Source: Ostrinia nubilalis (lineage: Eukaryota > Arthropoda > Insecta > Lepidoptera > Crambidae). Taken from it: a stretch of DNA of 64,000 bases. Position 1 is the stretch's first letter. Every line of letters begins with the position of its first letter. The translations under genes were made by a program, and so were the position numbers. Positions 53,420 through 64,000 of this stretch are shown here, one piece after another. The notes under the pieces were generated by a model. The model searched no databases and was not told the origin of the DNA. It was given only the letters and a program-made list of their open reading frames with translations. Location of the stretch: NCBI RefSeq assembly GCF_963855985.1, contig NC_087105.1, forward strand, positions 3,412,501 to 3,476,500. Direction: 5' to 3'.

Positions 53420-54414
53420 TTAGTATAGATAGTTTCTGCCTGTGTCTGTATTCCGCCTTTATGTTTCGTGCATATTTAATCCCTAATTCCAACCCCGCCG
53501 GTTTTAGCACTCAAAACCGTTAAAAGTGAGCGTCCCGGAGTTTTCGAGTTACGACGAGTTAAGTTAGAGGAAGTTTGCGTCTTAATAACTTGTTTACGGC
53601 TTTGGACAACTGATGGAGCAGCGAATGGTTAATTCGGGCAGATTACCTGCTATTTGAATACGGCTGGGTTAACTACAATAGGAGGAATTCATGTAGTACA
53701 TAACGAGTATACAAGTAAGCTGCTGAAGCAAAGATGGATTGGATGAGGCATTTGAATTAACTCTTTTTAAAGTTTAATTTGTATCGCAAAAATTACTATT
53801 AGTCCCGTTTATTCCTCGCATGTAGCGTATCTCTCAGGACCGGTCATCGGCCAGACCGGCTGTAACTTTGTAATATGAAAATTGTAGAAGTTAAACAAAA
53901 GTTAAAAATATTTCTAAGATAAGATTTAGTTTGTGTGGAAGAAATCGCTTTATAGCGATAAGACTGCCTAAATTACTGTATTTTTTGTATTTTTTTCTTT
54001 TTCTTGTCTTGTTTAGTGTAGGTAGGTACAATAAAGTGTGTTCTACCTGTATAGGTAGAACATTATATAGGTAGGAATGTTATAGTATTATAAGGTTGTT
54101 TACCCTTACACCCTGTATGTAGGTAATATAAACAGTATTATTATAACGAAAAGTAAGGAACACACCACGACTCCGCAAAAATAAAGTCGCGTATTTTGAA
54201 ACGCTCAAAAAATTCCAATTCTTTCCATTCGCACCCCATACAGAATTAGCACGTTTTGTTCGTTCACAGTCGTTGTGTATGCAAATCCACTGCTCGGAGT
54301 TCGGCCACAAAATAGATAGTAACAGAAGAAAATGTGTCTGTACTTTATTTTGCATACACGCACGCGTCTCAAGCGGGCGGCATTTGCGCTCGCACTGGTT
54401 TAGACTGGTTTGCA
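53420..54414. other. Non-coding stretch
   Basis: No supported gene. A 111-codon minus frame (54080-54415) lacks recognisable domains. Confidence 0.45.
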
Positions 54415-54530
54415 ATTATTGGCTATAAGACGTCCACTGCTGAACATAGGCCTCCCCCAATAATTCTCATGTTGATCGGTTGGTAGCGGCCTGCGTCCAG
54501 CGCCTTCCTGCTACCTTTATGATGTCGTCG
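54415..54530 (-). mobile_element. RTE-clade LINE 3' tail
   Basis: GACGTCCACTGCTGAACATA, GCCTCCCCCAATAATTC and GTAGCGGCCTGCGTCCAGCG are the reverse complement of the GAT-tailed RTE subfamily, as at 8191-8325. Confidence 0.8.
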
Positions 54531-54795
54531 ATATGGTTACGTCAGAGACTCAGCTGACAGCTCACTATAGACCTTAACTTCGAACTCCTCCTATGTTCTT
54601 CTGATTAAATTCGTTGCGGGTCCAAAGACAGTTTAACTTTAACCCTAAACAAACTTGACCTTCCTTAGTTGGGTTTTTATGGCAGTCAAGCTGTAGATCC
54701 TGGCTACATAAGAGTTGCAGCGGTAGGAACGAGAGGTGGGAATATTTCCGTCACTATAGCCCTTAATACAGAAGCTCACAGTTGCACAGCGTGTA

Positions 54796-54855
54796 ATAGA
54801 AAGGGCTATGCTCGGTGTTTCTTTACGAGATCGAATCAGAAATGAGGAGATCCTT
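54796..54855 (+). mobile_element. RTE-clade LINE internal fragment
   Basis: The plus strand encodes IERAMLGVSLRDRIRNEEIL, matching AMERAMLGVSLRDRIRNEEI in the minus-strand copy at 39496-39851. Only about 20 codons are preserved and the element's tail is absent. Confidence 0.75.
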
Positions 54856-56699
54856 AAAAGAGATTGTCTTCTGCTCCTATCTACTTTGTGGTTTTTCGTA
54901 GACCTGCATTTGTAGTCTACAGGTAAATAACGTAAGGTGCTTATGGTTTGAGCCATGGTTTGTCTGGCGCAAGGAGTTTTGTTTCCGTGTCTTGCATATT
55001 TTAAGGTTCGGGAGAAGTTCGCTTAAGTCGTCTGAATTTGTCTGCCATCAAGTTCTTCGACGAAAAGTTTCTTTGGAGGATACTTATCATTGGTATTATT
55101 TCCAGAAGCACTATAAAACAAAAATGTAAATTCAAATATACATATATTATTTAAGTAATTAATAATGACCTAATTTATGAAACTAATAATCAATATTGTA
55201 TTAGATCGTAACAAAGTAGGTGTAAAGTAGGAGGAACCTTTCACAAATTTCTCTTTAATCCTTACAATACCAATAATAACTAACTACCTATACAGGATTT
55301 AAAGGCCAAAAAAGGAAATGAATCTTTGTAAGTAGATTACTATCTTGAATCTTATTTCTCAATTATTTGATCCTTCTTGAAGCTTCTTGGTTGTACCAAG
55401 CCTTAACAAAATTGATCCCTTTATAAATGTGCCTTCAAAAAATATTTTCTAAGAAATTTCTGATACAAAACCCTCTATCAAAGTCTTAGGAAGGACCAAA
55501 TATCATAATCTTTGCGTTCGACAACAAAACATGAGGCTACCCATCAGTAACTCGATATTGCTCTATACCGACGAATCATGAGCGTAGCGAAATAGGTATC
55601 CACAAAAAAGGCGGGCGACAACATGTCGATTATTCGAACGTAGTACTTATCAACTAGGAAAGGCGTCGTAAGCGTAATCAACGCGAGGCGGTCAGTCAGT
55701 ATTCTTGTATAAAACTCCATTCTGCAACGCACACTTATCCGCACCGTAACGTAAACACCTCGCCTCGAAGTTGACAGCGCGCGAAAGGCGATGACAGCTC
55801 GCAAAAGGCAATACGGTGTTCATAACTTTGCGAGTTGAAGTCTGCTATGACCTTAAGGGAACTGTAAGCATTCTCTATTGTTCGAGTTATCAATTTTCCA
55901 TTCCACTTGGCACTGCAAAAAATAAACCCCAGAGGTTTGATTGCCCTAGAAGAAGAAGACCCTATAGAAATTAGGGAAATTGTCGTTTGTACCTATGAGT
56001 AGTACATAAATGAGGTGACCCTTACTCTCACTGAAATTGGTACATAAAATATCCGCAATTATTCATTGAATTTGCTTGATGACATTTTCGATTCCCTATT
56101 AATTTATTTATCTATTCCTATTTCGATTTTATATTGAAATCCAGTCAATTCTAATCTGTTTTCATCTCAATGACAAAAACAAACTAATATCAGGCTAATT
56201 TAAATTTTTAAAAATTTACAACAAACTCAAGTCTCACGACTGCGCACAGCCTAAGCCACAGCCTCTCGTACCTAAGGGATCGTCTTTGTTTCTCGCAGGG
56301 GACCCGTACTCGGAGGGCCCCGTACGGCCCCTCTACGGGGCCTGAGTTACAGCCTCCGTTTATCTTTTATGACCCATGCAATCTGGGGCCGGGTAATGCA
56401 CGTAATCTATGGGCCCGTAGGTTTTTTCAAATTAAGGAGGGTAGCTTTAATTGGAGGTGGGCTTAAGGTGGAATAACTGATTAGCTGGAGATGAAGTATG
56501 GCGGTTTTTCTTATCTTTCTAGTAATAAAATCACATTATATTTTAAGGGAAGAAAAAAGAAAAAAGGATTGTTATGCATCAAGGATTGTTATGCATTGCA
56601 GAGAATACAATATTAAAAGAATTCATAGGATAAGGGTGAATATTTTATTGTGTGTATATTTAAATGTGGTATTGTTTCCAATGTGATTAATTACACTTT
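54856..56699. other. Non-coding stretch
   Basis: No supported feature. The 86-codon minus frame at 55544-55804 has no recognised domain. Confidence 0.5.
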
Positions 56700-56808
56700 G
56701 GCTAGGTTGCACCATCTTACTTTAACTTTGACAAACGTCGAAAATCTGTCAAACTCCATACAAAAACACCGGTTATCGATAAAGTTACCGGCAGTTAGAG
56801 GTAAGATA
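56700..56808. mobile_element. Degraded PIF/Harbinger-like MITE
   Basis: GGCTAGGTTGCACCATCTTA, then TTTGACAAACGTCGAAAATC and CACCGGTTATCGATAAAG, matches 27924-28041. The right end has lost most of its inverted repeat. Confidence 0.65.
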
Positions 56809-56811
56809 GCC

Positions 56812-56912
56812 AGTTCCTCCGTGGTTTAGGATTCCGGGTGAAGCTCGCTTCCACCTTCGGCCTGATCGTCACTTACCATCAGGTGAGATAGCTTCCTCGT
56901 TGTGGATAATAA
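56812..56912 (+). mobile_element. Fragment of a LINE/SINE 3' region
   Basis: GCTCGCTTCCACCTTCGGCC and TGATCGTCACTTACCATCAGG are typical of a widespread lepidopteran retroposon tail related to the CTTACCATCAGGTGA repeats at 21796 and 48103. No coding content. Confidence 0.5.
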
Positions 56913-57562
56913 AAATCAAATTACTGTCATAAGCCTATACTACGTCATATTCCACCTTGGTACATAAAAAGGTTTGTATTTCAGTGAATATCGTTATATT
57001 ATTACATAGGTACCTATACTTACTACATACCTACTGCCTGAAAAGAAGTTAAAAATAAAATATGATTCAAATATAGATATTCAAAGTTTGCAGTAATTGA
57101 ACCTCTAGTAATATTCAGTGTCCCGTACCCGACACATACCCACTGCTTAATTACTTGATCGCAAATCCACAAAGTAAGAAAAATCAGAATCTCCACTCTC
57201 ACTTTGATTTGAGTGTAACTGAAAGAAAGTGTATGAGGTTGGAAGGATGTTTCCCTTTCAAGTAAAACTTTACAGTATTAATTTTTATTCATCACAAAAT
57301 TTGAATTATAGACCATAGTTTAAGTAAGTCGCTATTTAATTGTCGGCGACGAAACGAATTTCACGGGGGCAAAGCCAAGGTATTGATTGATACGTCATCT
57401 ATTCTCAGACCACTCTCATTTCTCCAGCCAACCATAGCCACTACTCAGTACTCATAGCCCGAATCGACAATTTGATTCAAAGAATCAAACTCAAAATTAT
57501 CTTTAATTGTGTAGACTAATTAAATTAGTACTTACAAATCGTCAAATGCTCTTAAGGCGCCT

Positions 57563-57670
57563 GTACATGTCTCATTCTTTTTTTGCCCTACCAGCGCTTC
57601 GAGACCAACACTTGGCAAGTGCTAAGAAGAAGCGCCGCAACAAACTCAGTCACCACTGTCTGCTGGCTTA
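57563..57670 (-). mobile_element. SINE-like fragment, same family as 48136-48355
   Basis: CCTACCAGCGCTTCGAGACC, CTTGGCAAGTGCTAAGAAGA and AAACTCAGTCACCACTGTCT are the reverse complement of the nested element at 48136. The GACTTT tail is missing. Confidence 0.75.
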
Positions 57671-57699
57671 AAAACCGGATTGCCAACAAAACTTCAGCT

Positions 57700-57880
57700 G
57701 TTTGTTTCAGCTAAAGGCTGTCCATTGATCGATAAAATGGGCCTTCCCCGAGGATTTCCAAAACGACCATGTCCTGCGTTGCCCACATTCGGGAGCACCT
57801 GAATTTGGGCAACGCAGGACTTGGTCGTTTTAGCATAGCATGCTACCTTCACTAGATCATCAGAGGGCTTAGTGTGAATT
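57700..57880 (-). mobile_element. RTE-clade LINE 3' tail with a local inverted duplication
   Basis: TTTGTTTCAGCTAAAGGCTG and CGAGGATTTCCAAAACGACC belong to the RTE 3' end. At 57760-57831 a 26-bp segment (AAAACGACCATGTCCTGCGT...) is followed by its reverse complement with one mismatch and a 20-bp loop. This hairpin is not part of the family. Confidence 0.7.
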
Positions 57881-58130
57881 TTTTGCGCGCTCACTAGTGA
57901 CGACGTTTGATGTAAGTAAACTCACACTAAGCTCTCAGTTCACACGAGGCCCTTTATGTTTTACGGAGTCTTCGAGAACTTTTCTGCCCCAACAGTCATC
58001 AAGTCCCGCAAGTTGCCACTTAACCAAACTTAACAATTCCTTAAAAAAATAATTATGAACAAAGTCTATGGATGATTTAGACCTACTGATACCATTCTAC
58101 ATTACGCAATAAATCCGCGCACACGCGCGT

Positions 58131-58262
58131 GAGCGGAATAAACAGATGCATCGCCATCGGTTTGTCTCAAAGGCCGCATAACACAGTTACCGCTTTGTTC
58201 GCCGGGCGCCTGCGTCCAATGGTATTGCGGTTTGTATGGAACGTTCAACATATCCCTTTGTG
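58131..58262 (+). repeat. Direct repeat, first copy
   Basis: AATAAACAGATGCATCGCCA, then TTTGTTCGCCGGGCGCCTG and TATCCCTTTG, recurs at 58695-58828, 564 bp downstream, with scattered substitutions. Confidence 0.8.
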
Positions 58263-58694
58263 GTTATCAACTTTGCGAACACCTACTTGAAACCTTACAC
58301 GGTAGATATAAAAATATATTGGGACTCTGAAAAGCTACCTTTTACTACTAAATGACCGCACTTTCTATTTATGTGTTTTTAAAAAGGTCTAGAATGTGGA
58401 ATTTTTCTGCGACCTAAGGATGTCATTTCTTGGATTATTAACGACTACTAATGCGTATAGACAATAGCATATCGGACTATTGTACATTTTTTTCGCAAAA
58501 TAGTTTCTAGTTGAACTGTACAAAATGCCATAGATAGCTCGAGTGTCGTCTGCAGTACATGCATAACTATAATCTGTGGTAGTTGCATGCACAAGGCGAT
58601 TTGTATGGCTTGTATGGAAGCGTCTATCGCACTACAATTTCAATGGCAGTGTGTAAACTTAATTGTTTACACTACGTCACTATTTCTCATACAC

Positions 58695-58828
58695 GTGAGA
58701 GAATAAACAGATGCATCGCCATCGGTTTGCCTCAAAGGCCGTATAACTCAGTTACGGCTTTGTTCGCCGGGCGCCTGATGGATCCAGCTCTGTGGTCTGT
58801 GGAACGTTGAATACCTATATCCCTTTGG
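58695..58828 (+). repeat. Direct repeat, second copy
   Basis: Second copy of 58131-58262. The middle (after CGCCTG) is more diverged than the ends. The element type is unknown. Confidence 0.8.
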
Positions 58829-58927
58829 AATGGGAATTATGAAGGATACAATTAAACATAAACGGGTTATAGGTTTTGATATTATAATTTATTTCGAATT
58901 ATATTCAGGTTTGGCGTTGATACAGTA

Positions 58928-60246
58928 CACAGTGTGTTATGGGACTGTATAAACGGACATTCTCATTGATTTGATGAAACGTATAGAGCTCAGTTATACA
59001 AACATGATAGTAAAACTCCCGTTTGAAAATTCCACGTAGTTTTCGCGTTATAAAAATTCAAAGTTACCTATTATTTTACTTCAAAATTATGCAAAAATAT
59101 TCTCACTCGTTAACTAATAACATTTAATTCAGAATTGTTACAATACTTCATAGAGCTCTTAAAACTACACGTAATAAGCGTATTAAGTGCTTCGTAAACG
59201 CATTCAGTTAATTAGGAAAAATGATTTTAGTGATTTTTGTTTTTATTTTTTTTCTCAATTATACCTTAATATATGCAAACATTTTGAATTGCAAGATATA
59301 GTCTGATATTTAATCTAATTGTATTAATAAAATCAGCTTTAAACTCCGTGATATATTTGAGAAAAAACATAAAACGTCTTAATAAAATTTTTACGAGTCT
59401 AGGGTCGACAATTTTGGAAGGAATAATTCATGTCTAAAAAGTTTCAAATCCCGCCTGTTATGTGCATAGTGTTGAAGGTTCTAAAAAGTCACATTCACAT
59501 TGTTTTTAACCGACTTCAAAAAAAGGAGGAGGTTCTCAAGTCGAGTTATTTTTCTTTTTTAACACTCTTATATTAACTTAAGTTGTATGTAAGTAACTAA
59601 CTAAAAAAGTATGTAAACTAATCTAGGAAGTCGAAATTTATCCTACCTTTAATAATTTTCTCATCGATTTGAAACCTATGTAAATCGAATGTCAATACAA
59701 TAATTTGGTACAATCGAGCTGATGATATTTAAACATCCAAAAGAAATATTGCTATTAAAAAGTGATGGGAAATTTACAATTCTATATTGCGCATATTTTC
59801 AATTTGATTTTCCTCAAATATATCACGGAATTTAAAGTTGATTTTTTTAATGCAATTAGACTAAATATCAGACTATATCTTGCACTTAAAAATGTTTGCA
59901 TATATTAAGATATAATTGAGAAAAAAAATAAAAACAAAAATCACTAAAATCATTTTTCCTAATTAACTGAATGCGTTTACGAAGCACTTAATACGCTTAT
60001 TACGTGTAGTTTTAAGATCTCTATGAAGTATTGTAACAATTCTGAATTAAATGTTATTAGTTAACGAGTGAGAATATTTTTGCATAATTTTGAAGTAAAA
60101 AAATAGGTAACTTTGAATTTTTATACCGCGAAAACTACGTGGAATTTTCAAACGGGAGTTTTACTATCATGTTTGTATAACTGAGCTCTATACGTTTCAT
60201 CAAATCAATGAGAATGTCCGTTTATACAGTCCCATAACACACTGTG
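58928..60246. mobile_element. Transib-like long-inverted-repeat element
   Basis: The two ends are CACAGTGTGTTATGGG and its reverse complement. The arms of about 434 bp (58928-59361 and 59813-60246) are imperfect inverted copies with few differences, separated by about 450 bp. A perfect 5-bp duplication CAGTA lies directly outside (58923-58927 and 60247-60251). A 5-bp duplication with a CACAGTG-type terminus is the hallmark of Transib, the superfamily related to RAG1, whose RSS heptamer is CACAGTG. Transib ends are usually short, so arms this long are unusual. No transposase frame is present, and the spacer includes an AACCGACTTCAAAAAAAGG repeat fragment. It could also be an unrelated foldback family. 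Confidence 0.75.
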
Positions 60247-60519
60247 CAGTAGGTAGATTGTATAATCACATCATATTGGGGTTAGTTGATTGAATCTAAA
60301 ATTATTATTAAAAGTATGAGTTTTTTTAGCTAAACATAAAATAACTACATTACATTTTTTATACTTTTCACTGTCAGCATTTTAATTGAAATAGCCGCGT
60401 AAATTGAAAGACTATGCAAAAGTTCATCAAGCCCATAAAGTGGGGTGCATTTTAAGTTTTACCTACTGCTGAACATGAAATTCCACCTTATGACTTACGG
60501 TTCCGTATAGATCAATATA

Positions 60520-60929
60520 CAGGGTGAAATTTAAATCGTAGGCATCCTTATAAACAAAGACTCTACTCATGATACATAGTGCATTCTCCAAATATGAGAC
60601 AAATCCAATTAGTTTTTTTGTGTTTAATTTTATATTTATTTGTATTAAATTAGTGTTTTTTATGGGACTGGAGGTGTGCTCTGACTTATAAAGAGTTAAA
60701 AACGATTGTACAGTTAACAGCAAATTAGACTACACATTTTTGTTGCAGAATAACACCTACTACATCGAAATAAGATGCCACAGTGTTAAGTTTGATGCTT
60801 GTCTTAGGTTTGTGCTGCTATCTGTACAAGGTTTTAATTTTTCAAATTTTAACTCATTGGATTTGTCTCACTATGTATCATGAGATCAGAGTCTTAGTTT
60901 AAAAGAATACCAACGATTTAAACACCCTG
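60520..60929. mobile_element. Complete mariner-like MITE, 410 bp
   Basis: TA|CAGGGTGAAATTTAAATCG and, inverted, TA|CAGGGTGTTTAAATCG form the ends, with TA on both sides. Subterminal motifs ATGATACATAGTG and AATATGAGACAAATCCAA recur inverted near the other end. It serves as the reference for the interrupted copy at 4554-6398 and the fragment at 26205-26299. Confidence 0.85.
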
Positions 60930-62592
60930 TATAGAACTCGTACCTACTTAATGTTGCCTCAGCCATTTATTCCATCTGCTGCACCCTAGTGTTGCTCCCT
61001 TCCTAATTACCTACCCTCAGTAAAGAATGATGACATTTAACTCCCCTTAATGCTCCCGTTACCTAGAGAAAACTTTGGAAAAATACCACTGAAATGGGCA
61101 TTCTAAGGGTTATACGTTATAACATTTCTGAAAATATCAAATTAAAGGTGAAAAAACAAAAAGACTTTACACCTTGATTAAAGTTACAGATCACCGTTTA
61201 AACATGCATTAATTCCCAAAATTAAATCCTACTATTACAAGCCTAAAAATCAAATATGTACAAAAATGGGACAGTAAAGATAAGAAACTCTGTCTGAGTT
61301 TCACTTATTTTTGAGTTAATTTAAAATTGTAGGTTAAAAATATAGTTTTCAGCTTTTCAGTAAGTAAATCCTAGGAAAAATAATAAAATGTTATTCCTTT
61401 GAGATCAACATTGTTCATTTGTCTCTACCATCGGGCATAATCTATTTGCTTGCAACTTTAGCTTTCAAAGGAATCCTTCTAAAAGTATTTTCAAACAAAT
61501 CCCACCAGCCCAAGTTTAGACAACACCATCAATTCTCAACCTTATCACCTTGTAATAAAGGCTCGCAATTTTGTAGTTTGCTGTACGTCTTAACGGATCA
61601 TTTTCAAAGGAAAACGAGAAAATAATATCTATAAGTTTCTCAGAAAAAGAAAAGTAAACATTCTGGGTTGTTGTTCCTTCTATTTTTTGCTTAGTGGTAT
61701 GCTTTGTTAATAGAGATTATTTTTGCTTGGACTGTCTTAGCTATTTATTTATGCATGATGTTTTCTTAAAGATTGGAGTTTAAATAATGCAGGAATGAAA
61801 TAAAATTTCGTTACAAATGATTTGTTATAAAATTAAGAAGATAATTTAACGTTGGAAAGGTGTGCAGTGCCACAATCTTTATTTATTTGTAATAATATGT
61901 ACTTACCTACTAAACAACACAACATGCATTAAACATTTTGAATATGAGAGTTTCTCACTGCAGGAGTGCAAACCTCTCTTCTAGAGGAAAACCGGATCCG
62001 GATTCCTGTTTTGGCCTTGGTTCGGTTTCTTGATACCGATCTCAAACCCGAGTTTGAGATACTATCCTTCATTACTTAGTAATAATGTCTTATTTATTTA
62101 TTTTGACATTTCAACAACAAGTACACTATTATTTAAAATTATATTTTAATTATATATTTTTTGTGCCAGATTGTCATCGTGTCAATAAATATTCGATCAG
62201 CAATTCTTCTGGCATATTTCAGCTTTATCCCACACAAATATAGATCTAATATCCGCAGCCGAATTACGTGCTGTCAATACCATATTTACAATGTATTTGG
62301 TCTAAAATTCTTCGAAAACCGGCGGTCCTATTATACTACGCAAACCTTAGGGTCTAGGGTAAACATCATAAATTGACCCGAATGTCCTGGGCGTACGTGC
62401 AGACCCAACCCAAATTACATGGAACTATTTGTGGCCTACCTCCTGAAGAAACTATTAAGATATGCTTGTTTATAACGTCACTTTCCAGTTAGGCGGTGGG
62501 CAATTTGAAAAACGGTGTGCGTACGATTAGGTCATTTCTACAAGGTAACGTCAGCACTCTTTAATCGCTTGGGACAACCGCAGGTTTCACGA
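60930..62592. other. Non-coding stretch
   Basis: No supported feature was seen. Confidence 0.5.
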
Positions 62593-62625
62593 CTAGCTCT
62601 TACCCGTGACTTCGTCCGCAGAATA
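62593..62625 (-). mobile_element. Helitron-like 3' end remnant
   Basis: A|CTAGCTCTTACCCGTGACTT followed by CGTCCGCAGAA resembles the minus-strand Helitron terminus (hairpin plus CTAG). Nothing of the body remains. Confidence 0.45.
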
Positions 62626-62657
62626 TTTCGAAAGAAAGTAATGTTGTTCATTTATTG

Positions 62658-62760
62658 GTTTCAACCAAAGAATGTCCATTACTGGACAAAGGCCTCCCTC
62701 AAGGAACGACCGGTCTTGCGCTGCCCATCCTGGCCATCCAGCTAATACATCCACCGAGTG
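62658..62760 (-). mobile_element. RTE-clade LINE 3' tail
   Basis: AATGTCCATTACTGGACAAA, GGCCTCCCTCAAGGA and CGACCGGTCTTGCGCTGCCC are the reverse complement of the RTE 3' end, with deletions. Confidence 0.7.
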
Positions 62761-62859
62761 AAGAAAGTACGTATAGCCTAACTTCCTAATTATCCTATGT
62801 GCTATTAATATTTTTATAAATATCAGTAAATGTCAGCTCTATTACAGAAAAGTTTAAGC

Positions 62860-63022
62860 TTGGGACGTCTATCCACAACGTGGACCGACGACATCATAAA
62901 GGTAGGTAGGCAGGTAGGCGCTGGACGCAGGCCGCTACCAACCGGGCAACATTGAAGTCATTGGGGGAGGCCTATGTTTAGCAGTGGACGTCCTATGGCT
63001 GAAATGATCACGATGATGATGA
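62860..63022 (+). mobile_element. RTE-clade LINE 3' tail with GAT-repeat end
   Basis: TCCACAACGTGGACCGACGA, CGCTGGACGCAGGCCGCTAC and CAGTGGACGTCCTATGGCTG are followed by a GATCACGATGATGATGAG tail. A duplicated GGTAGGTAGGCAGGTAGG run breaks the frame. Confidence 0.8.
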
Positions 63023-63492
63023 GTGTTTGCCTGAAGGAGTAACAAACGTCCATCCTTACAAACTGTCGCTTAATACATTTTCAATGTCCATTACAATTTC
63101 TTAAGTGCAGGTTGGGTAAATGCGTGATTGATTGTCTCTATAATTTAAAGTCATTTTTCGATTGGAAAGTCTCTATTTTTAAACGAAGCTGGTTAAAAGA
63201 ATAAAACTACTAAACTTCGAGTCAAGGATGAGCAAACTACGCCTCACGTTAGATCCAAGCTTCAGCCATTTAGAATTTCATGGAACAACTTTTAACGGGA
63301 CTTTAAGGTGCGCAAGTTATGACGTCATTATCCATGCTACACGTGCATAACTCGCTGAACGGATTATAATACCTAACTAGACTTTGTGCAGTCGACTGTA
63401 CATTTTTGTTGCGAAATATCACCCTTGTACTATAAGCAAAAGATAATTATGTCTGTGTTTGATGCTACATTATGTTTTCCCCGGGTTCTCTC

Positions 63493-63712
63493 CTGTGAAA
63501 AAGTATGTCACAGAAAAACGTTATCCCTGTTTTAAAAACCGGGATAAAAACTATTTTATGTCCCGGAACTATCTCTATACCCACAGAACATAGAAAGAGG
63601 TTTCTTCTACGAGTATTTTCTGTGGCTATACCCATCAAAATCGGTTAAGTGGTTTAAGCGTGAAAGCGTAATAGACAGAGTTATGTACTTTCCAATTTAA
63701 ATATTAGTAATT
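63493..63712 (-). mobile_element. Helitron-like fragment, same family as 45542-45798
   Basis: AAAAACCGGGATAAAAACTA, CCATCAAAATCGGTTAAGTG and GCGTGAAAGCGTAATAGACA are the reverse complement of the interior of 45542-45798. About 35 bp containing TTTCTGTG has been inserted or duplicated in the middle, and the CTAG end is absent. Confidence 0.6.
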
Positions 63713-64000
63713 AAGGAAGTAGGAATAAAAATCCATGACAGTCACAATTTTTCATTTAAGAAAATTGGCTGTCTCATGCAATTAATCCGTGTGCTAAACC
63801 TAGTGCTACATAGGATATATTGAAGCTCTATCTGCTTCATTGAAGTAAATGATCTGCTCTACATAAAGTACCACCTCTCAGTGTAAGCAAACCGAAACTT
63901 TGCGTTCGATAATACAAACTACCGCGCAATATCCGGCAGAACGAGTAGCTGACTATAATGAAAAGCTGAGCCTGTCATTAGCAGTGAGAACAAAGTTAAA
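63713..64000. other. Non-coding stretch at the window edge
   Basis: Nothing recognised. Confidence 0.5.

Overview
This 64-kb window is AT-rich, gene-poor eukaryotic DNA. The transposon families point to an insect and most likely a moth or butterfly: a Jockey-clade LINE, RTE-clade LINE tails, many short Helitron-like elements ending in CTAG|T, and PIF/Harbinger, hAT and mariner-like miniature elements. The lepidopteran call rests on recognising these families by eye, not on a search. There are no operons, rRNA genes or convincing tRNA genes. I found no intact host protein-coding gene, so the window is probably intergenic or a very large intron.

The one complete coding unit is a full-length Jockey-type retrotransposon at 11876-17479. 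It has a GC-rich 5' leader, a gag-like ORF1 with three zinc knuckles, an ORF2 carrying endonuclease and reverse transcriptase, a structured 3' UTR, a 21-A tail and a perfect 13-bp target-site duplication. ORF1 and ORF2 share a TAATG stop/start and both are intact, so the copy looks young.

Layout: 1-11.8 kb holds small Helitron-like elements, a three-level nest of DNA transposons (4554-6398), RTE tails, a nested MITE pair and a 142-bp tandem array. 11.9-17.5 kb is the Jockey element. 17.9-35 kb is a mosaic of Helitron-like and Harbinger-like elements, including a 1.5-kb Harbinger-like element with an LTR remnant inside it. 36.4-37.1 kb is an 11-copy array of a 63-bp unit abutting an RTE tail. 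39.5-42.4 kb has a 5'-truncated RTE copy with its TSD and a 1.76-kb hAT-like element holding a decayed reading frame. 44-46.9 kb has local duplications and a truncated LINE. 50.2-52.2 kb has a solo LTR and a 162-bp perfect inverted repeat whose spacer contains a LanC-like (LANCL) exon. 58.9-60.2 kb is a long-inverted-repeat element with CACAGTG ends and a 5-bp TSD, resembling Transib.

The parts do not form a pathway. They record successive insertions. The items most worth following up are the hairpin around the LanC-like exon, the Transib-like foldback element, and the apparently competent Jockey element.
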